A stretch of DNA of 64,000 nucleotides from Chaenocephalus aceratus (taxonomy: Eukaryota; Chordata; Actinopteri; Perciformes; Channichthyidae). The notes under the pieces are model-generated. The model searched no databases. It was not told the DNA's origin and worked only from the letters and a program-made list of their open reading frames with translations. The position numbers and the translations under genes were made by a program. This document shows, one piece after another, positions 15,206 to 28,613 of the stretch (the first letter of the stretch is position 1; every line of letters starts with the position of its first letter). Location: contig JAMFTG010000222.1 in the NCBI GenBank assembly GCA_023974075.1, forward strand, positions 37,501 to 101,500. Reading direction: 5' to 3'.

Positions 15206-15787
15206 AGGCGAGGGGAGAGGAGATAAGGAGGTAGGAAAGAAGGAAAATGAAGGGGAGGAGAGAAGAGATAAGGAGGTAGGAAAGGAAGAAAAGGAAGGTG
15301 AGGAGAGAAGAGATAAGGAGGTAGGAAAGGAAGAAAAGGAAGGTGAGGAGAGAAGAGATAAGGAGGTAGGAAAGGAAGAAAAGGAAGGGGAGGAGAGAAG
15401 AGATAAGGAGGTAGGAAAAGAAGAAAAGTAAGGTGAGGAGGGAAGAGATAAGGAGGTAGGAAAGGAAGGGGAGGAGAGAAGAGATAAGGAGGTAGGAAAG
15501 GAAGAAAGGAAGGTGAGGAGAGAAGAGATAAGGAGGTAGGAAAGGAAGAAAAAGAAGGGAGGAGAGAAGAGATAAGGAGGTAGGAAAGGAAGAAAAGAAG
15601 GTGAGGAGAGAAGAGATAAGGAGGTAGGAAAGGAAGAAAAGGAAGGGGAGGAGAGAAGAGATAAGGAGGTAGGAAAGGAAGAAAAAGAAGGCGAGGAGAG
15701 AAGAGATAAGGAGGTAGGAAAGGAAGAAAAGGAAGGTGAGGAGAGAAGAGATAAGGAGGTAGGAAAGGAAGAAAAGGAAGGTGAGGA
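15206..15787 (+). repeat. 45-bp purine minisatellite, about 13 copies
   Basis: Unit GGAGAGAAGAGATAAGGAGG followed by TAGGAAAGGAAGAAAAGGAAGGTGA-type sequence, nearly all purine on the plus strand. Middle copies carry 1-10 bp deletions. The open frame on the minus strand is a composition effect. Confidence 0.95.
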
Positions 15788-15789
15788 CA

Positions 15790-16280
15790 TACTTTCTGTC
15801 TTCAAGTCATATTTGAGTCAGATCAGAATACCTTTATGAACTCACAGTGACGTATCGTTGGATGCAAGCGCAGACAAAGCGGATCAGTCAAGACGTTCCA
15901 ACAAAGGTCATATAATCTTAAATGTCAACGAACGGCATTTACCTTCCTTAAGAGAGATGCGTTCCCTTCAGATGGGCGTTCAAAGCAACTCAAGATCCTG
16001 ATCCTGCAGAAAATACCACTTTAATGAAAAATGAGATATTTCTTTCTGATTTCTTCGAGAAACTGACTTGGTGACGGGATGAGGCACGAGGCTCTGACCG
16101 AAGCACGTATCGAGCCTTCTCTCATTCAGTGCATCTGCAGAATGAACCCACTGTGGTTTAATTGCAATAACAGATAAAAGGAAGTCAAAATTACGACATA
16201 AACGACAAGCTTAATTATTTAAAATGTTTATTTCCTGGATGGAGTTTGGTTCTAGTAAGGCGAACATCTGAGCTGGACCA
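15790..16280. other. Unique intronic DNA between two minisatellites
   Basis: No recognised feature. Confidence 0.5.
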
Positions 16281-16281
16281 T

Positions 16282-18418
16282 GGACTCTTTAAAGTAGAGA
16301 CACTACATACTGATATACACCTGAACATCAGCAGGAGAGGACTCTTTAAAGTAGAGACACTTCATACTGATATACACCTGAACATCAGCAGGAGAGGACT
16401 CTTTAAAGTAGAGACACTACATACTGATATACACCTGAACATCAGCAGGAGAGGACTCTTTAAAGTAGAGACACTACATACTGATATACACCTGAACATC
16501 AGCAGGAGAGGACTCTTTAAAGTAGAGACACTACATACTGATATACACCTGAACATCAGCAGGAGAGGACTCTTTAAAGTAGAGACACTACATACTGATA
16601 TACACCTGAACATCAGCAGGAGAGGACTCTTTAAAGTAGAGACACTACATACTGATATACACCTGAACATCAGCAGGAGGGGACTCTTTAAAGTAGAGAC
16701 ACTACATACTGATATACACCTGAACATCAGCAGGAGAGAACTCTTTAAAGTAGAGACACTACATACTGATATACACCTGAACATCAGCAGGAGAGGACTC
16801 TTTAAAGTAGAGACACTACATACTGATATACACCTGAACATCAGCAGGAGAGGACTCTTTAAAGTAGAGACACTACATGCTGATATACACCTGAACATCA
16901 GCAGGAGAGGACTCTTTAAAGTAGATACACTACATACTGATATACACCTGAACATTAGCAGGAGAGGACTCTTTAAAGTAGAGACACTACATACTGATAT
17001 ACACCTGAACATCAGCAGGAGAGGACTCTTTAAAGTAGAGACACTACATACTGATATACACCTGAACATCAGCAGGAGAGGACTCTTTAAAGTAGAGACA
17101 CTACATACTGATATACACCTGAACATCAGCAGGAGAGGACTCTTTAAAGTAGAGACACTACACACTGATATACACCTGAACATCAGCAGGAGAGGACTCT
17201 TTAAAGTAGAGATACTACATACTGATATACACCTGAACATCAGCAGGAGAGGACTCTTTAAAGTAGAGACACTACATACTGATATACACCTGAACATCAG
17301 CAGGAGAGGACTCTTTAAAGTAGAGACACTACATACTGATATACACCTGAACATCAGCAGGAGAGGACTCTTTAAAGTAGAGACACTACATACTGATATA
17401 CACCTGAACATCAGCAGGAGAGGACTCTTTAAAGTAGAGACACTACATACTGATATACACCTGCACATCAGCAGGAGAGGACTCTTTAAAGTAGAGACAC
17501 TACCTACTGATATACACATGAACATCAGCAGGAGAGGACTCTTTAAAGTAGAGACACTACATACTGATATACACCTGAACATCAGCAGGAGGGGACTCTT
17601 TAAAGTAGAGACACTACATACTGATATACACCTGAACATCAGCAGGAGAGAACTCTTTAAAGTAGAGACACTACATACTGATATACACCTGAACATCAGC
17701 AGGAGAGGACTCTTTAAAGTAGAGACACTACATACTGATATACACCTGAACATCAGCAGGAGAGGACTCTTTAAAGTAGAGACACTACATGCTGATATAC
17801 ACCTGAACATCAGCAGGAGAGGACTCTTTAAAGTAGATACACTACATACTGATATACACCTGAACATTAGCAGGAGAGGACTCTTTAAAGTAGAGACACT
17901 ACATACTGATATACACCTGAACATCAGCAGGAGAGGACTCTTTAAAGTAGAGACACTACATACTGATATACACCTGAACATCAGCCGGAGAGGACTCTTT
18001 AAAGTAGAGACACTACATACTGATATACACCTGGACATTAGCAGGAGAGGACTCTTTAAAGTAGAGACACTACATGCTGATATACACCTGAACATCAGCA
18101 TGAGAGGACTCTTTAAAGTAGAGACACTACATACTGATATACACCTGAACATTAGCAGGAGAGGACTCTTTAAAGTAGAGACACTACATACTGATATACA
18201 CCTGAACATCAGCAGGAGAGGACTCTTTAAAGTAGAGACACTACACACTGATATACACCTGAACATCAGCAGGAGAGGACTCTTTAAAGTAGAGACACTA
18301 CATACTGATATACACCTGAACATCAGCAGGAGAGGACTCTTTAAAGTAGAGACACTACATACTGATATACACCTGAACATCAGCAGGAGAGGACTCTTTA
18401 AAGTAGAGACACTACATA
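16282..18418 (+). repeat. 57-bp minisatellite, array 1 (about 37 copies)
   Basis: Unit starts GGACTCTTTAAAGTAGAGAC and ends GAACATCAGCAGGAGA. Copies are nearly identical, with point changes but no frame-disrupting indel over 2.1 kb, so both strands stay open (57 = 3 x 19). The predicted peptide repeats [20 protein letters not shown] do not treat it as a gene: it lies inside an intron, has no start context, and the same unit occurs inverted with indels at 54.7-58.6 kb. A 16-unit (912 bp) block is duplicated inside the array. Confidence 0.97.
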
Positions 18419-18429
18419 CATACATGTGC

Positions 18430-18860
18430 TTTAAATCTCTAATATTAGCTAAAGGTTGAATCCTTGCTCTTCTTCTTCCGTTTCTCTTCGTCTCCTTGCC
18501 TTGTTGACCCTCACACGGAGTGAACTGGTTGACCGGCGTTTAGGCCTCAGTGACTCTCCGTTGCTCTGGTGGAGGGAGTCAGCCGGGCGTCGGCAGATAA
18601 ACGCACATCAGACTCAGTGAACGTGAGCATGAATCACAACAAGGCAGAGATAGGCGCTGTGTGTTTGTGAAAATGATCTAAAGTCGTAGTTTAATTGGAT
18701 TTTAAACGGCTGATTGTGGGTCTTCTGTCTCAGAGCAGGATCTCCCTCTCAGGCTGCGCCGAGTAATCGAGTGTGGAGATGAGGGAGAGTTGTTATGACA
18801 GAAGGGGGGGGACTCTTGAATAATCGCACTTGGCGGGCGGATAGCAATCAGACGTCGACC
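18430..18860. other. Unique intronic DNA
   Basis: No recognised feature; moderately G/C-rich. Confidence 0.5.
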
Positions 18861-21800
18861 CCACCAGACTTCATTTAGCCCGTATTATCCGGACAGTCCT
18901 CAGCCTGTCCATCTTCCACCTTCCTCTCTTTGCATGTCCAATCGGTTGCATCGGAGCACTTTTTTCTGCTCCAGTCAATCCTAAAGTTTAATCCCAGATC
19001 AAATGTAGAGTTGCGGCATTTCGTTGTGTTCCTTTGATGTCATTTCACATATTTAAAATGGCTTCATGGAAATGCAGTGCTTGACTTTTGCTGGTTTTGC
19101 AAATCTGCCTTTGACCCGAATACATTGACACCCTCAAGGTTCAAGGTTCAAGGTTCTTTATTGTCAACCTAACCTAACCTAACCTTAACCGACTGGTTAA
19201 GCCAAAACTGAATTACATCCAGAAATCAAACAATTATTAGTTTTAAGGGACACAAATTATTGGCACCACAAACAGGTTTTAAGGGACAACAATTCCCGCT
19301 CTCAAACTGCAGTTTTTTAACAAATAATGCTTCGTTTTTGCTTAAACAGTGACTCATAGGCGGCCGCTTTACAGGAGCATGTTGCCCATAAACTACATGT
19401 CCCACAATGCATCTGAAATTGTTCTCTGCATTTTTTATTTTTTTATTTTAATGCCTTTTTTCTTAGAATGTGCCTTTTTCTCAGAATTACAAAATGTTAC
19501 TTATTTTTAAATATGTCACGTTTTCCCCCAAAATCTCACTTATTTATTTTTTTCTCCAGAATGTGGCTTTTCTTTTAAAATCATTTTGTGACATTCTCAC
19601 TGAAGAGACTTGCAATTATTTGCCCTAGACTTCTGCTTTCAGACCTAGTTAATTATGAAGCTTTTACCCTATCCGATAATAATCCACAGCAGAGGCAATA
19701 ATGTAATATAATACATTATCTTATATATATTAAATATTTTTATATGTATTTTTATATAGTCTTAAAGTTACAACCGGCCCTTTGAGTGCAACCATAATGC
19801 TGATGTGGCCCGCGATGAAATTGAGTTTGACCCCCCTGATCTATAGGGATCAACTCAGTGAAAGCACCGCCTGCTGACCAATCAGAGCTCAGTGTGCGGA
19901 GTTTAAATCTATCAAGTCATATTACAGGAGAAAGGAAATGCAGTTTGAACTGCCGTATGCAGGGGAGACGCCGACGTGTCGCACTGATCATTCATATCAC
20001 ACTGATATCACATCATCAATCAGATCATCGATATCACAATATTTCCTTTTCTGAGTCAGCTTCTCGAGACGTATCTGGCCGTGCAACACTTAGTTACATT
20101 GTCACATATACTGTAGCAGACGTATTATTTTAAGCAACACATTAAGTTGACGAAACACTCAACTTAAATGTGATAAAGTCAGATCCCCTCGTGTCTTAGA
20201 CGGGGCAGTGATATCATAAAACTATACGCTTTCAAACACTCTGTAGTTTATTTTTAACCAGTTGTTCTGTATTCTCCTTGCAGGTGCAGCTCTGTGGCTG
20301 GTATCCTGGATTATATGTTTAAGTCATGGATGCTTAAAGCTCATATTTGTCTAATATTAGTTTACTCTTCATTAATGAAGTATGACGCTGCGCTGAGTAC
20401 ACTTGTCCCTGTTTGTGATTGGTCAAATGTTGCTAGCCCCGCCCCTTTCACGTGAACGCGCTCTCAGCTGGAGAGAGAAGCCCTGGCTTGATTTACCGAG
20501 TTGATAACCAGCGTCGTAGGACCGCTTAGCGAGATCTCGTTTGTTAGCGTTGGTGAAGATAACTCAAACGTATCCAGGGTCTGTGGAACTGGCTTCGTAG
20601 TGTACAGGGCACAGGTGGCTCCATAGCAGCGCTAATGTCAAAGACACAAACATTATACATTATATTTTTATTTGACCAGGCAGGATGCAGTGACACAAAT
20701 ATTTGGGCAGGCTTAGCCTCCCCTAGCCTACAGCGCCGCCCCTGCAGTGACTCCTTCAGCATTTTATTTTGGAGATTTTTGGATAGTTGGTTAGGGTTAG
20801 GGTTAGGGTTAGGGTTAGGGTTAGGGTTAGGGTTAGGGTTAAGGTTAGGGTTAGGGTTAGGGTGTCAATATATTGGGATCAAAGGCAGATTTGGAAAACC
20901 AGCAAAAGTCAAGCACTGCATTTCCATGAAGCCATTTTAAATATGTCAAATAACGTCAAAGGAACTAAACTAAATATGAATTGGTAAAAGACCACAGTCT
21001 GAGAGCGGGAATTGTTGTCCCCTAAAACCTGTTTGTGACGGCAATACTTTGTGTCCCTTAAAACTAATCGTTTTATGATTTATGGATGTAATTGAGTGTG
21101 GAGATGGAGACAACCCTCAGCCTGTCCATCGTCCTTCACCGCGCACTCTTTGCATGTCCAATCGGTTGCAATAGAGCACTCTTTTCTGCTCCAGTCAATC
21201 CTAAAAAAGTTAATCCCAGATCGAATGTAGAGAAGGCGGTATTTCGTTTTGTTCCTTGCCAAAACATTGAGGCTATTTCACAGATTTAAAATGGCTTCAA
21301 ATGCAGTGCTTGACCAAATCTGCCTTTGATCCGAATACATTTACACCGTAACCCTAACCGTAACCCAATATCCAAAACGATCCAAAAGGAAATACTGAAG
21401 CAGTCACTGGTTAAGCCAAATCTAAATATCATTTGGAATTGTTGTCCCCTAAAACGTGAAGTGTCCCTTAAAACTAAGAATTGTATGATTTCTGGATGTG
21501 TGTGCATTGAACTGGTTTTATGTGTTCATTGTAGTGTTGTCCGGTAAGACTTAAGAACTCTTTTCTGCTCCAGTCAATCCTAAAGTTTAATCCCAGATCA
21601 AATGTAGAGAAGGCGGCATTTCGTTGTGTTCCTTTGATGTTATTTCACACATTTAAAATGGCTTCATGGAAATGCAGTGCTTGACTTTTGGCTGGTTTTC
21701 CAAATCTGCCTTTGACCCGAATACATTGACGCCCTCACCCTGACCTTTACCCAGACCCACTATCAAAAAGCTCCACTGTAAAATACTGCAGCAGTCACTG

Positions 21801-22090
21801 GTTACGCCAAAACGAAACATTCATTGATAAAAAACTGCAGTTTGAGAGCGGGAATTGTTGTCCCTTAAAACCTCTTTGTGATGCCAATACTTTGTGTCCC
21901 TTAAAACTAATAATTGTATGATTTCTGGGTGTAATGCCGTCCTCTCCCTGACCATCTCCCTGCAGTTAGAATCTGTTGCATTCGACTGGTTTTGTGTGAC
22001 ATATTATTGTTGTTTTGTCGTCCACACATTGGCACTAAAGCACTCTTTTCTGCACGTCAAGTTAATTCTAAATCCAGACGAGATGTACGT
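18860..22090. repeat. Locally multiplied ~420-bp repeat family with telomere-like core
   Basis: Shared words in order: CCTCAGCCTGTCCATC, GCATGTCCAATCGGTTGCA, TTTTCTGCTCCAGTCAATCC, AATGTAGAGAAGGCGGCATT, TGCAGTGCTTGAC, AATCTGCCTTTGACCCGAAT, a CCCTAA-type tract, GCAGTCACTGGTTAAGCC, GAGCGGGAATTGTTGTCCC, TTTGTGTCCCTTAAAACTAA. Direct copies are near 18880-19330, 21100-21500 and 21550-21930, with a partial one at 21950-22090. An inverted part-copy is at 20745-20960. Unique DNA, 19330-20745, lies between. Confidence 0.85.
20789..20864 (+). repeat. Interstitial telomere-like tract (TTAGGG)n
   Basis: About 12 TTAGGG units with one TTAAGG variant. It sits inside the inverted copy of the local repeat family, at the place where direct copies have CCCTAACC or CCCTGACC. 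Confidence 0.95.
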
Positions 22091-22099
22091 TAAAGAGCC

Positions 22100-22815
22100 A
22101 TGAAAACAAAGTCCTCAGTGACGTGTTAAAAGTCCTTGTCTCTTGCCTTACATGTCTCCGTGTTGGCGTTGCGCATGGCGCTGCTGTGATGCTAGCAGAT
22201 TCTCACACTTGATCTGACAATCATCGTATCGTAACAACATAAAAAGCACCTCACAATTTTGATCTAAACTTTATGCAGACTATATGTCCATGAAGCAAGT
22301 CGTTAAAAGGCAGGAGGTCGCCCACTCTCACAGAGGTGTAATGTCTGACCCCTGAGTGCTGCGTTCAGGAACACTTCAGCAGGAGAGTTTCAATTACCTG
22401 AGAGTGTTTTCATTTATTCTTCCTCTCAGTGTCTCACTTCAGACGAGGATTAACCCCAAGCCACTAGCAATGCAGGATGTAATGGCTTTTGAGGCGATCA
22501 ATTATCAAATCATAATTAAAAGCCAAATTGCTTTCATTTTCAAATGCCAATAACATCTAGCATTATTCATCTGCTCCATGGAGTCATACGTTGATTTGAA
22601 CACGCTTCAGTGGGCGTCTTTCTATCGTGCTACCTATTTTGAACAAAGTTAATTCTCCATTAAACATACCATACTATGCTTTACTAACGTGTCCTTAAGA
22701 GCAATACGATGTGAATTAGGAAACTAAAACTCAAATGCAAAATATTTTTGTTTGATTCTCAATCAAATGTTAATACTTTGATACGTTTTATTCTGTTGGT
22801 AGTTAATTAAGATTA
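22100..22815. other. Unique intronic DNA
   Basis: A/T-rich, no recognised feature. Confidence 0.5.
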
Positions 22816-22817
22816 AG

Positions 22818-22992
22818 CTGGACTTTTATTAATTCCTCGTGGGGAAATTGTTTCTCTGCATTCGACCCATCCTAGTGTTAGGAGCAGTGTGGGGAACGAT
22901 GCCTTGCTCAGAGACACCTCGGTAGCACTTGCCGGGATTTGAACTGGTGACCTTCCAGTTGCCAAGCCAAGTCCCTATCGACTTCGCCACCA
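22818..22992 (-). repeat. SINE-like dispersed repeat
   Basis: Starts GGACTTTTATTAATTCCTCG, a tail type common in fish retroelements. It ends with GGGATTTGAACTGGTGACC, the complement of a tRNA-like B box, which suggests minus orientation. Family not determined. Confidence 0.55.
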
Positions 22993-23206
22993 ATTGTAGT
23001 TTAGCGTGATATAACTATTAACAATGTGGAGTTATTTATTAGAGATGAAGGTCCCCTGAAGGTGGTTAAAAAAAGACAGCAAATCTTCATGCTGGCCATT
23101 AGATTGTGGAGCACTGCAAAGGTTACATATCATGTATTCACGTCATAATGCATCGCAAAGACTAATGTGCACACTCACAATATACCGTTCATGTTTCCAT
23201 CTTTAA

Positions 23207-23481
23207 CGGCCCGCCCACACAGCGGTGTTGGAAGGAGCTTCCAGCCGAACTGCATTGTGGGAAGCAGACCGGCTGCAAAAGTTGAGCAATGTTCAACTTT
23301 TGAAACTTCTGAAGCTTTCGGTGGAGGCGTCAGCCAATCGAATCATATGCCAGTACAAGCTCTAGCCAATCAAACCGCTGCTTGCGTGTCAGGGGCGGGA
23401 GATGCATGTGATTGGTTGTTGGTCGAGCTTCAGACACGCCCAGCTCCAAGCTTTTTTTGAAGCTGTAGTGTGGACGGGCCG
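23207..23481. mobile_element. MITE with TAA target duplication (Harbinger-like)
   Basis: TAA at 23204-23206 and 23482-23484 flank inverted ends CGGCCCGCCCACAC and GTGTGGACGGGCCG, one mismatch. Inside are paired AGCTTC/GAAGCT words and repeated CCAATC boxes. No coding capacity. The 3-bp TAA duplication fits PIF/Harbinger elements. It ends 400 bp before the M3 exon. Confidence 0.7.
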
Positions 23482-23857
23482 TAAGACATTTAAAGACTCA
23501 AATATCTATTTGTTAGCATCGTCACGGCGGCCCATGATTGAATGAAAAGAAATATTCGAACTATTTTGATTATCGATAGAGAAAGTTCTTTCTTGCTTAG
23601 ATTAATTATAAAATTGTGTTATCTTTATGAATTGTTTTAAACACAATCAATTGACTTTCCTTAATACAGCAAATAGATATTATAGGCAGTAAGAAATAAA
23701 CAGAGGACATGATTAAATATGTTTAGGTTCGACTACGTGAACCCCAACCCGTCTGAGTCCACACAAAGCATCCCTATGCCTAAAGGATTGTTCACGCCGG
23801 TTTGTTCAACAGCAAATCCAATGGAATACCTTATATCTAATACGTAGACGCCTCTAA

Positions 23858-25200
<1,343 letters not shown>

Positions 25201-25204
25201 AGAT

Positions 25205-25385
25205 CTGACACGAGGTAGTGCAGCCATCGAAAGGCTGCTGGTTCGATCCCAGCGCCTGCAGTCAGCATGTCGATGTGTCCTCGGGAAGGATGCTCAAACC
25301 CCTAAAATGTGAATGCTGAGCAGGTGGCATGTATGAATGGGGAGTCGTAAATATTGGATAAAGCGCTTTATAAATGCAGTTAATT
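25205..25385 (+). repeat. tRNA-like SINE-type repeat
   Basis: Has a B-box-like GGTTCGATCCC, then GTCAGCATGTCGATGTGTCC and GATAAAGCGCTTTATAAATG, a tail widespread in fish dispersed repeats. Pol III use is not shown. Confidence 0.6.
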
Positions 25386-25751
25386 TACCGCTCTGTCAAA
25401 CAGAAAGGGTTCTGTTGGAGGATCATCTGTATGCACGCGGCCTGGCCTTCTGGATATCACGTTCACATGCAAAGAAATACTGCCTATCACATTTCAAGGC
25501 TGCGTCACCCAGGAGGTCGCTGCTTCTGTCCAATGTGAAACTAAAAGCTATCATATTCTAATTTAGATCGCTATAAAAGACCTGTCATATTTTGGATCCT
25601 GTAGTATTTTTGACTTTTGATTTTAATTAACCAGAGTATTTTATATTGTTTTGTTTATGTTATTTATATTTTCTATAATATTTTTCATTTTATTTTTAAT
25701 TGTTATTTCTCTTTTCCTTTTAAGTATTTTAAGTTTTCTATTATAAAATAC

Positions 25752-25830
25752 ACCTCCTCCCCCCTGACGGTGATGGGGGTCAGAGGCCTCTTCCGGCTCG
25801 GTCCGAAGTCCACCACCAGCGCCTTAGTCT
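25752..25830 (-). mobile_element. LINE reverse-transcriptase fragment
   Basis: The minus strand reads TKALVVDFGPSRKRPLTPIT, matching the TKELVVDFR...PLTPI segment common in fish non-LTR reverse transcriptases. About 26 codons only. A TATC/TATA microsatellite follows at 25838-25873. Confidence 0.6.
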
Positions 25831-25879
25831 ATCTGTCTATCTATATATATATATATATCTATATATCTATCTCAATTGA

Positions 25880-26600
25880 ATAACCTAACAAACATACATA
25901 TTTTAAGCCATAACCCGAGTGTTTTAAATAACCTAACCAAAACGTCTTAAACAAAACAACCGAGTAGTTTTGTTTTTAAAAGGTCGACTGTTATCCAGAG
26001 GGATAATATATCATCCTTTAAACATAATTAGAAATGTATTTATGTAGGAGGCGGGTTTGATGCATCGATGTGTTTGTGTCTTTTATATAAACAAAGATGC
26101 TATAACTCTGATTGATGGAAAGCAGCAGCTTGATAATGGCATCAAAACCCTTTCATTGCTGTGACACATACACATATATCAGAAACACCTCGCTTTTTTA
26201 AATGACTGTCTCCAAACCAAAGCGTTTGATGAAATGAAGATAAAGTGAGAATATATCAGTTCATTTAATTCCTCAAAACTGCTTTGGATATGTTGAGTAA
26301 ATATGACAGAGCACAATGTCAAATGTTCCCTGGAGGACTGTTGAGATGCTGTTGTTTGTTTCCTTCTGCTACTTTCTCTCATTGCTTTTGTCTTTGAACC
26401 ATTTAATCAATCAGCTGTGTGTGTGTGGTTGGATGTATCAGCCCGGGGCGGCTGTATTGAATAAGGAGTAAAGCTGTCGCGCCTGCGGGGAATATTGAAA
26501 CGCAGGTTGATTGTGAAACTGGCGGTATGTGTAGGCGGAGGGCAAAAAAACACAAACGCCCACAAGAAATGCAACAATGAACCTGCAGTAAAACAATCTG
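25880..26600. other. Unique intronic DNA
   Basis: No recognised feature. Confidence 0.5.
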
Positions 26601-26612
26601 TACAGCCCTGGA

Positions 26613-26616
<4 letters not shown>

Positions 26617-26679
<63 letters not shown>

Positions 26680-26722
26680 TGCGTGCGTGTGTGCGTGCGT
26701 GCGTGCGTGTGTGCGTGCGTGC

Positions 26723-26813
<91 letters not shown>
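26617..26813 (+). repeat. (TG)n with GTGCGTGCG blocks, 200 bp
   Basis: Almost pure alternating purine-pyrimidine over 197 bp, with two CG-rich inserts near 26675-26730. Cysteine/valine-rich frames in it are artefacts. Confidence 0.97.
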
Positions 26814-26814
<1 letters not shown>

Positions 26815-26819
26815 GATTG

Positions 26820-27600
26820 TATCTATACAGCCGGTGAACATGCTAGAGTGAATTTGCGAGTGCTTGTCGTGCATTTCGGAGTTGTAGGGCATGTGTTCGT
26901 GCCTGCCATGACTGGAGCTGCCTGATCGAGTTTGACACATGTTAGTGTGTGTGAGCATGTTCCTGTGTTTCTGTATTTATGAGGACCGAGGGTACCCTTA
27001 AGGCCAGTAAAGCGAGGTCCTGCGAAGTGAGGACATGATGCCTAAAGATATTCACTACTCTATAACACAGAAACATATCTAAGAAGCTGAAACTAAAAAA
27101 AGCTTTCTCTGTTGTTCATGTGAATAAAAGCCACGATACAGACCATGTATTTCTGACAAAACAACCGGAATCAAAATACTTGATCTAAGTTGAGTTACAG
27201 TTTGAAATTAAATTAAATAAAAAGATTAGATATAACACTAGACAGTATATTATTTATAGAATACCCAGTATTAAATATACAGAGTAAATTAGAATACACT
27301 GTGATAGGCCACCCTACTACTAAAAGTACTATAAACATAGATAAACTAAAGTAGAATACGAATAATTATATATATTTAACATTTAAACAAAATATGAAAT
27401 TTTAAAAATGGAATCAGACTATTTTACAAACACAAGAAGTTAAAGTAAAGCTGCAACAAAAAATTGAAATGAAATAAAGTAGGATAATTGTATTTATAAA
27501 AACAACAAGTTAAAGTAAGAAAATTGCAATAAATAGATATAATGTTTAAAATATATATTTAGATAATTAATGTAATAAAATATAATAACATATTCATATA
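26820..27600. other. A/T-rich intronic DNA
   Basis: 27060-27600 is strongly A/T-rich and lacks any gene or repeat that I recognise. Confidence 0.55.
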
Positions 27601-27835
27601 TATGTCCATCCAACCATCTTCTCCCGCTTATCTGTGGTCGGGTCTCGGGGGGTAGCAGTTCCAGCAGAGAACCCCAAACGTTCCTTTCCCCTCATCAAGC
27701 AGCTCTGACTGGGGGGTCCCAAGGCGCTCCCAGGCCAGAAGAGATATAATCCCTCCACCTGGTCCTAGGTCTACCCCTCGGTCTCCTCCCAGCTGGACGT
27801 GCCTGGAACACCTCCCTAGAGAGGCTTAATATATA
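27601..27835 (-). mobile_element. LINE 3'-end fragment
   Basis: The minus strand encodes GRPRTRWRDYIS, the conserved C-terminal tail of a common fish non-LTR retrotransposon reverse transcriptase. The plus strand reads TCTTCTCCCGCTTATC and CAGCTGGACGTGCCTGGAAC, also typical of that family. Only the distal part remains. Confidence 0.75.
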
Positions 27836-27839
27836 TGTA

Positions 27840-28575
27840 TAGTATACAAACAAAAATAATTGAAATACGAATATTGTCAAATGAAATACTTCTAAAGTGG
27901 TAACAAATGTTTTAAAAAATAGTACATTTTGCAATCACTGAACATTTTAATTTTCTGGATCCCGACCCCCAGATTGGGAACAACTTAGATTACACTTCGA
28001 CTTACTTACAGTATTACTGATGCCACCACAAGTATAAAAATGCAGTTTATACCACCAGATCACACCTTGCTGTCTTAGCTCCCATGCTAATACAATCCTA
28101 GAGGGAGAAGGAGTCAGGGAGGTGAGTGGGGAAAATAGATATAAACAAATATATAAATCCTAAATCCTATTGTTGTAATCCCCAATCCCCTGAGCTGTGA
28201 TGTTGGGTGAAGAAGAGGGAGATTAGCGGTCCGGCTGCCGCTGCACTTTCAGGGGAATCGGACGCTAACGTTAACGTTTCTCACCACACGCAGCAGGAGC
28301 ACCGTGGGCTCATCCGACCCACATCTGGCACAACAAACCTTTTTTCATGTCGAGTTCTTTTTGTACAGATGATGAGAGCTGGAGGTGACTTCAGGTTATC
28401 CGACTGTGGCGTTGGGTTAATGAAGGAGATCCTTTAAGGTCAACATCTTATTTCAGAAGCAGGTTTAATATCAATAAGGTTATTGTGTGAGGTTAGTACA
28501 CAGCTACAAACTAAATAAACCAACGACTTGACTCACAATATTGATTTTTAAATTATTTTATTAATTTAAAAATGA
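27840..28575. other. Unique intronic DNA
   Basis: No recognised feature. Confidence 0.5.
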
Positions 28576-28613
28576 CTCCCTGATGTACTTCCTGTCTTCT
28601 TCTGCTATTCCCT

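Noticed and set aside
16246..18459. 737- and 687-codon open frames on both strands of array 1
   Set aside because: The unit is 57 bp, so any stop-free unit stays open when repeated. It lies inside a glra1 intron, has no exon signals, and the inverted array 2 breaks frame many times.
20789..20864. Chromosome end or telomere fusion
   Set aside because: The glra1 gene continues on both sides, and the tract sits at a fixed place in a local repeat family.
23167..23460. 97-codon plus-strand frame before the M3 exon
   Set aside because: It lies almost entirely within the TAA-flanked MITE and has no protein-like features.
25205..25385. Functional tRNA gene
   Set aside because: A B-box-like word is present, but I see no A box at the right distance and no cloverleaf; the tail matches dispersed repeats.
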